Below are positions 18,873 to 25,685 of a stretch of DNA of 64,000 nt, one piece after another. The stretch lies in the NCBI GenBank assembly GCA_944392295.1, contig CALXWE010000001.1, forward strand, positions 131,239 through 195,238, read 5' to 3'. The notes under the pieces are model-generated. The model searched no databases and was not told the DNA's origin. It saw only the letters and a program-made list of their open reading frames with translations. Position numbers and translations under genes: made by a program. The number at the start of each line of letters is the position of its first letter. Position 1 is the stretch's first letter. The stretch comes from an uncultured Alphaproteobacteria bacterium. GTDB taxonomy: Bacteria; Pseudomonadota; Alphaproteobacteria; RF32; CAG-239.

Positions 18873-19391
18873 ATGCTCGGAAGATACCAATATACGGCAA
18901 GTACATTAACCCCCGGAGAAGAAATTGAGTTGGTAGGTAGGTTACACTATTTTGCCCTGATTATTCCCTGTCTATTAACCACCGTTTCCTTTGCGGCCGT
19001 TTTTGCTGCCTTAGGATACACCTCAGCCTTAGTGCATTACAATCAGCCGATTTACTATTTGGCGGTATGGCTGCCGGTAATTGCCCTTGTAGTGTTTACC
19101 ATTGCCTCATGGCTTAAAAGAAGCTTAATCGAAATGGTTTGTACCAATAAAAGGGTGGTAAAAAGAACGGGCATTATTAACGTTACTACCGAAGAGCTGA
19201 ACCGAGAAAGAATTGAATCGGTAGAGATTCGCCAAAGCATTCTCGGACGTATTTTTAACTACGGTGATATTTTGTTTTCAGGCACCGGCACATCAAAGGT
19301 AGTGTTTAACTTTATTAACCAGCCGCGCTTAATGAAGCAGATTATAGACGCCGTAATCAACCGTCCGCTTGATTTACGTCCCAGTATGTAG
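18873..19391 (+). CDS. Membrane protein with bacterial PH domain (DUF304/bPH2)
   Basis: The 172-residue protein has two membrane helices (about 28-50 and 62-84). A bacterial pleckstrin-homology domain of the YdbS/YdbT type follows, with the characteristic MVCTNKRVVKRTGIINVTTEELNRERIESVEIRQSILGRIF-like progression: a strand, a T/R turn and the 'iesv..rqsllgRif.yG' signature. Function is unknown; such proteins are cytoplasm-facing membrane proteins. It has its own promoter and terminator. Shine-Dalgarno CGGAG lies 8 bases before the ATG. Confidence 0.85.
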   Translation: MLGRYQYTASTLTPGEEIELVGRLHYFALIIPCLLTTVSFAAVFAALGYTSALVHYNQPIYYLAVWLPVIALVVFTIASWLKRSLIEMVCTNKRVVKRTGIINVTTEELNRERIESVEIRQSILGRIFNYGDILFSGTGTSKVVFNFINQPRLMKQIIDAVINRPLDLRPSM

Positions 19392-19419
19392 TCAAATAAC
19401 GCTTTAATGGAGTTTTATG

Positions 19420-19455
19420 ACCCCGGAAGGTTTTAACTTCCGGGGTTAATTTTAT
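19420..19455 (+). terminator. Terminator after the PH-domain gene
   Basis: A ten-base-pair perfect hairpin (ACCCCGGAAG / CTTCCGGGGT, loop GTTTTAA) is followed by TAATTTTA. The T tract is interrupted but the stem is very stable. Confidence 0.8.
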
Positions 19456-19480
19456 CGTTGCTTAACTTATAATGTTTTGA

Positions 19481-19509
19481 TTGACTTAAGATAAAGATGA
19501 TGATAACAC
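19481..19509 (+). promoter_or_regulatory. Candidate promoter for the riboswitch-metK transcript
   Basis: TTGACT (19481-19486) with TAACAC (19504-19509) after 17 bases gives a start just before the aptamer. A TATAAT at 19468-19473 is an alternative -10 box, but its upstream -35 would overlap the terminator. Confidence 0.4.
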
Positions 19510-19522
19510 ATCTGACGTAAAA

Positions 19523-19571
19523 GTGTGGATTTAACCGAATTGTCCGGCACCATAAACGGACTAAAAAGGAG
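19523..19571 (+). promoter_or_regulatory. SAM-II riboswitch controlling metK
   Basis: The sequence closely follows the SAM-II consensus: GATTTAACCGnATTG, then ATAAA, then CTAAAAAGG. The fold can be traced. P1 is GTGT (19523-19526) with GCAC (19547-19550). The pseudoknot P2 is GTCCG (19542-19546), lying in the P1 loop, with CGGAC (19557-19561) downstream. The Shine-Dalgarno AAGGAG (19566-19571) directly continues the 3' arm, eight bases before the metK start. S-adenosylmethionine binding would therefore stabilise the pseudoknot and shut off translation of SAM synthetase, a simple product feedback. SAM-II is a known alphaproteobacterial class; the assignment here is from sequence and pairing, not from a model search. 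Confidence 0.9.
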
Positions 19572-19579
19572 ATTATAAA

Positions 19580-20584
19580 ATGTTAAAAACAGCAGAATTT
19601 GTGTCATTAGGTCATCCCGACAAAACAGCCGATTACATTACCAGCCATATTTTAGATAAAATGTTAGAGCAAGATAGCTCCGTGCGTTACGCTTTGGAAG
19701 TTATGGTAAAAGACAATACCGTAATTTTGGGCGGAGAAGTAGGCGGTAATGTAAGCTTAAAAGCAGTAGATGATTACGTCATTGAGGCTGTAAGCAACAT
19801 CGGCTATAATGCAAGATACACCAAAATCTGGCAGGATAACGCCATAGATATAAATAAGCTTAAAATTGTAAAGCTCGTAAGCAAGCAGTCAGACGATATT
19901 TATCAAGGCGTTAAAAACGGCGGCTGGGGAGACCAGGGCGTTTTTGTGGGCTATGCCTGTAAAGGTGAGGGCAATATGCCTCAGGAACTGTATTTGGCCA
20001 AAAAGTTAAACCGAGCAATTTATGAAAAAGCTTTATCGAGTGATAACTTGGGCTTGGATATTAAAACGCAGATTACTTTAGGTGAGGGCGGAAAGGTAAC
20101 AACGGCCATTGTTGCCGTACCAATGCTGAAACATGAAGATTTGCAAGACTTCGTAGCAGATGTTTTGCAGGCGGAGCCGGAAAAGTTAATAATTAACGGA
20201 ACCGGCGATTATGTAATGCACTCTTCTATTGCTGATTGCGGCATTACAGGGCGAAAACTGGCCTGTGATTTTTATTCAACGGCTTGTGCCGTAGGCGGTG
20301 GTTCGCCTTGGGGCAAAGATGCAGGTAAGGCTGATGTCAGCTTAAATATTTTAGCTCGGCTTATGGCAGTAGAAAACCTTGATGATAATGATGAAGTGTT
20401 TGTTTATTTATCATCTTGTATCGGTAAATCGGATTTACCAAGTGCCGTGGTAAAGAGCATAAAAGACGGTAAAGTAAGCACCCGTTGCTTGGAAGGTGAT
20501 TTTTCACCCCATACGGTCATTGAAAAATTGGGTTTAAATAAGCCTGTATTTGCCAAGCTTTGTAAGGAAGGTATAGTCCGTTAA
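19580..20584 (+). CDS. metK: S-adenosylmethionine synthetase, short divergent form
   Basis: The enzyme makes S-adenosylmethionine from methionine and ATP. The 334-residue protein keeps the active-site motifs in order: GHPDK (11-15), GGE near residue 51, GWGDQGVFVGYA (about 115-126), DCGITGRKLACD (about 214-225) and GGGSPWGKDAGKAD, the phosphate loop. It is about 50 residues shorter than the usual 380-400, mainly through shorter loops and a trimmed C-terminus, and many otherwise conserved positions differ (for example DFYSTAC where most have DTYGG). The upstream SAM-II riboswitch supports the assignment independently. A perfect 12-bp inverted repeat follows the stop. Confidence 0.92.
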   Translation: MLKTAEFVSLGHPDKTADYITSHILDKMLEQDSSVRYALEVMVKDNTVILGGEVGGNVSLKAVDDYVIEAVSNIGYNARYTKIWQDNAIDINKLKIVKLVSKQSDDIYQGVKNGGWGDQGVFVGYACKGEGNMPQELYLAKKLNRAIYEKALSSDNLGLDIKTQITLGEGGKVTTAIVAVPMLKHEDLQDFVADVLQAEPEKLIINGTGDYVMHSSIADCGITGRKLACDFYSTACAVGGGSPWGKDAGKADVSLNILARLMAVENLDDNDEVFVYLSSCIGKSDLPSAVVKSIKDGKVSTRCLEGDFSPHTVIEKLGLNKPVFAKLCKEGIVR

Positions 20585-20635
20585 AAAACTTGACATTTTA
20601 AGCATTAAGCAATACCTTTGAGCCAAGTTTTTTAA
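20581..20635 (+). terminator. Long inverted repeat after metK, possible terminator
   Basis: TTAAAAAACTTG (20581-20592) and CAAGTTTTTTAA (20624-20635) are perfect 12-base complements around a 31-base loop, with a T6 run in the right arm. The first bases belong to the metK stop codon. It is A/T-rich and weak for a terminator, and it may instead shape the leader of the next gene, which starts 17 bases later. Confidence 0.45.
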
Positions 20636-20652
20636 TAAAGAAGGAATAAAAA

Positions 20653-22920
20653 TTGTTAAAACCCGAATTATTGGCTCCAGCCGGAGATATTGAAGCCGGA
20701 TATGCGGCACTGTACTATGGTGCAGATGCCGTTTATTTGGGCTTGCAAAAATTTTCGGCTCGAGCTACTGCTACCAATTTTGATGAGCAAAATTTAAATG
20801 AGTTTACAGCCTATGCCCACCATTTAGGTAAAAAGGTGTATGCTGCTATTAATACGGTGGTTCAGGAAGATGAACTGAGCGATTTGATAGAAACTTTGGA
20901 TATTTGTTCTCGTTGCCGAGTTGATGCGATAATTATTCAAGATTTGGGTGTGGCTCGGGTTATAAGAGAAAGTTATCCCGAACTTGAAATGCACGCCAGT
21001 ACGCAAATGGCAGTGCATAATAAGGAAGGAGCCTTGTTCTTAAAAAGTTTGGGCTTTAGCCGTGTGGTAGTGGCAAGAGAGTTAACTCTGCCGGAAATAA
21101 AAGAAATTGCCTCCGTAAAAGATTTGGAAATTGAGGCTTTTATTCACGGAGCTTTGTGCTATTGTTACAGCGGTTTGTGCCAGTTTTCAGCCTTGGAAAG
21201 CGGACGCAGTGCCAACCGCGGCAAATGCTTGTATCCTTGTCGGTCCGAATTTAAGACAATCCACGGTAAAGAACATATTTTTTCTATGAAAGATATGGCT
21301 TTAACCAAAGATATTTTAAAAATGCCGGTAGCTTCGCTTAAAATAGAAGGTCGTAAAAAGAGTGCATTGTATGTGGCGGCGGTTACCGATTATTATCGCC
21401 GTATTTTGGATGGCAAAAACCCGGATATCGGCTTAGAGGAAAATATTAAACAGATATTTTCGCGCCCATGGTGTGAGTTTCATTTTAACGGTAAAGATAA
21501 AAACGTTACCGACAAAGATTTTGTTGGGCATCGCGGATTATTGATAGGTAAAATAGCCAACTGTTCCAAAGGGTGGATTTCATTTAAGACTAATCATGAA
21601 ATCGGCCGCTTTGACGGCTTGCAGATAGATGTTAAAGGCTTGGAAAAACCGTTTGGTTTTTCGGTACAGGATATGAAGTCGGCAGGTCGCAAAATTATTA
21701 TTGCCGCCAAAGGTGAATATATTGATGTAAAATTGCCGAGTGATTACCCGTTTTTAAGCAAAGGATCTAATGTTTATTTGGCTTCGTCAAGCAAAGTAAA
21801 GGGGTTGTATGACTATAAAAAGCCAAAACCTCAAGAATTTATCAACACTTGCGATATTGATGTGATTGTTGAAGTAAAAAGCGGTAAAGTTACGGCTCAA
21901 AGCGGTAAATATACATCGGAAATTGTAGGGGAATTTGCCAAGGCTGATAATGCTGAAAAAGTTAAAGAGGCTTTTCAAAGTTCATTTAACAAGACAGGAG
22001 GTACAGCCCTAAGACTTAATAAATTAACGGTAAACAATCCGCAAGGTCTGTTTGTGCCGGTATCGGAAATCAATAAGCTCCGCCGCAGCTTGTATGAACA
22101 GGTAGAAGTTTTACATAAAAAAGGCGTATTACCACAAGTTGATAAATCCAGCCAAAGTTGCTCAAAAGTTTGGACGGTAAAAATTGATAATGCAGATTAT
22201 ATTAAAGCCTTAAATATGGCAGATTTTAGTGAGATAATTTATCTTATCAACCCTAAAACAAGTTTGGAGCAAATAAGAGAACTGCCTAAAGAAAAAGTGC
22301 GCTTAAGCCTGCCGACGGTATGCCGCAAGCCGCAAGTGTTTGCCAAACTTATTAAGGAAGCGGTAGAAAAGGGGTATAATAAATGGGAAGCCGGTAATTA
22401 TTGGGCTATTGAAATGCTAAAGCCCTATAATGTTGATATAAGTTTTGATACTCAGCTTTATATGTTTAACTCCGAGGCAGTCCAAGAGTCAAAAAATATG
22501 GGAGCATCAAAAATAAGTTTTGCCTTGGAAGATACTCTGGAAAATATTGAGAAGTTATCGCAAACTTCACCTTTGGATACGGTTTTTGTGGTTTATCAGG
22601 ATGTTCCGCTGTTTACCAGTGCAGTATGCATAAGAGATAACGATTGTGCAAATTGCACACGTGAAAAGAAATGGTTGGAATTAACTAAGGACGGCAAAAA
22701 ATATGATGCTTTATCGGAAGAGTGCCAAATAATGCTTTTTGATAAACGTCCGCTGTGCCTGGCAACGGAAGCAGAGAAAGTAAATTGCAGCTTTTATCAA
22801 GCCGATTTTTGTTACAAAAAATATTCTTTGCCGCAAATAAAAGAGGTTCTTGATAAAATTATGCAATTTCAAGATATTGAAAATCCGTTAAAAGGTAATA
22901 TCAATAATCAGAAAATATAA
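20653..22920 (+). CDS. U32 family protein (peptidase U32 / RlhA-like)
   Basis: The 755-residue protein starts with LLAPAGDIEAGYAALYYGADAVYLG, typical of U32. It carries the U32 signature EAFIHGALCYCYSGLCQFS (about 161-179) and the following cysteines in RGKCLYPC, a cysteine set that probably binds an iron-sulfur cluster. A long C-terminal part (about 390-755) resembles the DUF3656-containing form with a further cluster of cysteines near the end. E. coli RlhA of this family hydroxylates C2501 in 23S rRNA; other members act in tRNA or ubiquinone hydroxylation, so 'peptidase' may be a misnomer. The start is TTG with GAAGGAA about seven bases upstream. Confidence 0.85.
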   Translation: MLKPELLAPAGDIEAGYAALYYGADAVYLGLQKFSARATATNFDEQNLNEFTAYAHHLGKKVYAAINTVVQEDELSDLIETLDICSRCRVDAIIIQDLGVARVIRESYPELEMHASTQMAVHNKEGALFLKSLGFSRVVVARELTLPEIKEIASVKDLEIEAFIHGALCYCYSGLCQFSALESGRSANRGKCLYPCRSEFKTIHGKEHIFSMKDMALTKDILKMPVASLKIEGRKKSALYVAAVTDYYRRILDGKNPDIGLEENIKQIFSRPWCEFHFNGKDKNVTDKDFVGHRGLLIGKIANCSKGWISFKTNHEIGRFDGLQIDVKGLEKPFGFSVQDMKSAGRKIIIAAKGEYIDVKLPSDYPFLSKGSNVYLASSSKVKGLYDYKKPKPQEFINTCDIDVIVEVKSGKVTAQSGKYTSEIVGEFAKADNAEKVKEAFQSSFNKTGGTALRLNKLTVNNPQGLFVPVSEINKLRRSLYEQVEVLHKKGVLPQVDKSSQSCSKVWTVKIDNADYIKALNMADFSEIIYLINPKTSLEQIRELPKEKVRLSLPTVCRKPQVFAKLIKEAVEKGYNKWEAGNYWAIEMLKPYNVDISFDTQLYMFNSEAVQESKNMGASKISFALEDTLENIEKLSQTSPLDTVFVVYQDVPLFTSAVCIRDNDCANCTREKKWLELTKDGKKYDALSEECQIMLFDKRPLCLATEAEKVNCSFYQADFCYKKYSLPQIKEVLDKIMQFQDIENPLKGNINNQKI

Positions 22921-22930
22921 AAAATAGTAC

Positions 22931-22958
22931 TTGCTATCATAAAATAAAAGTTTAATAT
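22931..22958 (+). promoter_or_regulatory. Candidate promoter for lepB-rnc-era
   Basis: TTGCTA (22931-22936) and TAATAT (22953-22958), 16 bases apart, precede lepB by about 30 bases. Confidence 0.45.
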
Positions 22959-22988
22959 AACGCCGAAAAGAAAAATAGGAATATCAAA

Positions 22989-23729
22989 ATGTTGGAAGAA
23001 GATAAAAAAGACGGTTGGGGAGAAACCATAAAAACCATAATTTATGCGGTACTTATTGCCGTAGTTATCAGAAGCTTTTTGTTTGAGCCGTTTAGAATAC
23101 CGTCAGGTTCGATGTACCCGACCTTGGAAGTTGGCGATTATTTGTTTGTATCTAAATATACCTACGGTTATTCGCGCTATTCTTTTCCGGCAGGTATAAT
23201 TCCGTTTAAGGGTCGTATTTGGGAGAGTATGCCTCAGCGCGGCGATATAGTGGTATTTAAATTTCCGGTAGATAACAAGACCGATTTTATTAAAAGGGTA
23301 ATCGGTCTCCCCGGTGATACCGTTGAGGTAAGAAGAGGACGTTTGTATATTAATGATAAGATTGTAGAAAGAGAAAGTGTAGGTAAATATACGGTAGATG
23401 AGTTTGTTATTCGTCCCGAAAATTATACCGAATATACCGAAACCTTACCGGAAGGATTTAAGCATAACATTTTGGAAGTTTCCGATTATGAGCCACAGGT
23501 AGATAACACTACCAAAGTAACGGTTCCCGAAGGGCACATTTTTGTTATGGGTGATAATCGCGACCGCTCCGATGACAGCCGTGTCAGCGTCGGTTTTGTT
23601 CCGGTTGAAAACTTAGTCGGCAAGGCCCGCTTTTTGTTCTTTTCACATAATGATAAAGGCGCTTGGTATAAACCCTGGACCTGGCCTAAAATGATAAGAT
23701 GGTCTAAAATTTTTGATACATTGCATTAA
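22989..23729 (+). CDS. lepB: Signal peptidase I
   Basis: LepB removes signal peptides from exported proteins at the periplasmic face. The 246-residue protein has one N-terminal membrane helix (about 14-32), the catalytic serine S41 in PSGSMYPTL, the general-base lysine K102 in FIKRVIGLPGD, and the C-terminal GDNRDRSDDSR box. The size and single helix are typical of Alphaproteobacteria. It forms the conserved lepB-rnc-era run with the next two genes, nine bases before rnc. Confidence 0.96.
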   Translation: MLEEDKKDGWGETIKTIIYAVLIAVVIRSFLFEPFRIPSGSMYPTLEVGDYLFVSKYTYGYSRYSFPAGIIPFKGRIWESMPQRGDIVVFKFPVDNKTDFIKRVIGLPGDTVEVRRGRLYINDKIVERESVGKYTVDEFVIRPENYTEYTETLPEGFKHNILEVSDYEPQVDNTTKVTVPEGHIFVMGDNRDRSDDSRVSVGFVPVENLVGKARFLFFSHNDKGAWYKPWTWPKMIRWSKIFDTLH

Positions 23730-23738
23730 GGATAAGCT

Positions 23739-24395
23739 ATGGAAGAATTGGAAAAGAGTTTAGGTTATTGCTTTAAGAATAAAAAACTTTTAAGTCAAGC
23801 TTTAACCCATCGTAGTTATTCTAATGATATTACGCAAAATTATGAACGTTTGGAGTTTTTGGGCGACAGAGTTTTAGGTGTTGCTATGGCCCATCTGTTA
23901 TATAATTTATTTCCAAATGAGCCTGAAGGCGACTTATCGCCGCGCTTTACCCGTTTGGTGCGCAAAGAAACAGTAGCCGAAGTTGCTCTGGAGCTGGGAC
24001 TTGATAAGTATATTAAGGCTGATAGTCCTGAGCTACGCCATAATGAAAATGTGCTGTGTGATGTTGCCGAAGCGGTTATCGGAGCCATCTGCATAGAAGC
24101 CGGCTTTACCACAGCCATAGATTTTGTAGACAGACATTGGCGGCACTTAATCAATAAGAGCTCGGAACCTGTAAAAGATAATAAAACCTTGTTGCAAGAA
24201 TTAACTCATCACCTAAAATTGGGTACGCCGGAGTATCGCCTGCTTAAAAAAGAGGGTAGCGAACACGAGCCTTATTTTCATATTGAGGCGGTTATAGGTA
24301 AATACAGTGCCGTAGGTTTTGGTAAAAGCAAAAAGTTGGCCGAACAAGAGGCCGCTGCCAAGTTAATTGCTGTTTTGGAACAAAAGCATGACTGA
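23739..24395 (+). CDS. rnc: Ribonuclease III
   Basis: RNase III cleaves double-stranded RNA in rRNA maturation and mRNA decay. The 218-residue protein has the signature ERLEFLGDRVL (36-46) and the second acidic motif DVAEAVIGAI (from about residue 108), which together build the metal site. A C-terminal double-stranded-RNA-binding domain (about 150-216) carries KKLAEQEAAAKLI. Its end overlaps the start of era by eight bases. Confidence 0.96.
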   Translation: MEELEKSLGYCFKNKKLLSQALTHRSYSNDITQNYERLEFLGDRVLGVAMAHLLYNLFPNEPEGDLSPRFTRLVRKETVAEVALELGLDKYIKADSPELRHNENVLCDVAEAVIGAICIEAGFTTAIDFVDRHWRHLINKSSEPVKDNKTLLQELTHHLKLGTPEYRLLKKEGSEHEPYFHIEAVIGKYSAVGFGKSKKLAEQEAAAKLIAVLEQKHD

Positions 24396-25293
24396 AGAAG
24401 TTAAAACCAGAGCCGGATTTGTCAGTCTTATTGGAGCGCCAAACGCCGGAAAATCTACCATTACCAACAATTTTGTCGGTTCAAAGGTCTCTATTGTTTC
24501 GCCAAAAGCCCAAACTACACGCACGGTCATTAAGGGTATCGGCATTTATGAAAATACGCAAATTATATTTTTAGACAGCCCCGGTATATTTAAGCCTAAG
24601 CGCCGGCTTGACAGAGCTATGGTAGCTTCGGCGTGGGAAGGAATTACTGATGCCGATATCGTAGTAATGGTGGTAGATGCGAAAAGGGGTTTTGATGAAG
24701 AAAGCAAGGCCATTGTCGAAAAATTAAATAAAGATAAAATTTCGGCAGTACTGGTCTTAAATAAAGTAGATTTAATTCAAAAAGAAAAGCTATTGTCGTT
24801 AAGTGCCGAAATAAATAAAGCCGGACATTTTAAGGAAACTTTTATGATATCGGCTTTAACTGGACAAAACATAGATGATTTTTATAAATATTTGGCGGAT
24901 AATTTGCCGGAAAGCCCGTGGTATTATCCAGAGGAGCAGATGTCGGATATGCCGCTTAAATTACTGGCTGCCGAAATTGTAAGAGAAAAGCTGTTTTTAT
25001 ATTTAAGACAAGAACTTCCGTATTGCTTAACCGTTGAGCCTGAAGTGTGGGAAAGAAGAGAAGATAATTCGGTAAGAGCGGAAATGACCATTTACGTGCA
25101 AAAAGATAATCAAAAAATTATCGTTTTGGGTAAAAATGGCAGTATGATAAAAAAAATCGGGCAGGCGGCAAGACAAGAACTGGAACGAGAGCTCGAGTGC
25201 CGCATTCATCTGTTTTTATTTGTAAAAGTCCGTGAAAATTGGATAGATGATCCGGCACGCTATGCCGACTGGAATTTAAATTTTAACAGTTAA
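24388..25293 (+). CDS. era: GTPase Era
   Basis: Era binds the 3' end of 16S rRNA during 30S assembly. The 301-residue protein has the G motifs GAPNAGKST (16-24), LDSPG (Walker B; most homologues have DTPG), NKVD, and the SAL guanine-recognition loop. A C-terminal KH RNA-binding domain has IVLGKNGSMIKKIG. The start lies inside rnc, so the two are translationally coupled; an upstream in-frame ATG at 24367 has no better ribosome-binding site. Confidence 0.95.
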   Translation: MTEEVKTRAGFVSLIGAPNAGKSTITNNFVGSKVSIVSPKAQTTRTVIKGIGIYENTQIIFLDSPGIFKPKRRLDRAMVASAWEGITDADIVVMVVDAKRGFDEESKAIVEKLNKDKISAVLVLNKVDLIQKEKLLSLSAEINKAGHFKETFMISALTGQNIDDFYKYLADNLPESPWYYPEEQMSDMPLKLLAAEIVREKLFLYLRQELPYCLTVEPEVWERREDNSVRAEMTIYVQKDNQKIIVLGKNGSMIKKIGQAARQELERELECRIHLFLFVKVRENWIDDPARYADWNLNFNS

Positions 25294-25355
25294 TTGAAAG
25301 TTTTAAAAAAGTGCATATATACCCTTAAGTTTTATACTTTAAGGGAGATAAAATT

Positions 25356-25685
25356 ATGGAAGTGTTTTTGTTTATTGCACTGTTTTTTGTTTACTTATTA
25401 ATGGCCTTTAGTGTTCCCGACACCATTTTAAAAAGGGTGTGGATATTAGGCTTTATTATAGCCTTTGCGGTAACTGCGGTTGCTATTATGCTGGTAAGCA
25501 CCGGTAAACAAACCGTATTGATGCAGGAAAGTGAAGTAAACTGGTACTACTTTTTGTATTTGTTCGGTTCGTTATCGGTTATGCTGGGGCTGATAAACAT
25601 CTGGATATACCGCAAGGCGCTATACCATATTTTTACCACGGAAGATGAAGAAACTTCCGATAATAAAACAACTAACAAAGATTAG
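25356..25685 (+). CDS. Small membrane protein, unknown
   Basis: The 109-residue protein has three predicted membrane helices (about 2-19, 29-48, 65-86) and a charged, hydrophilic C-terminus. AAGGGAG precedes the start. Its stop overlaps by four bases, tail to tail, with the stop of the minus-strand DsbD-like gene. No family is recognised; its position after era suggests co-transcription with the lepB-rnc-era unit. Confidence 0.65.
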   Translation: MEVFLFIALFFVYLLMAFSVPDTILKRVWILGFIIAFAVTAVAIMLVSTGKQTVLMQESEVNWYYFLYLFGSLSVMLGLINIWIYRKALYHIFTTEDEETSDNKTTNKD

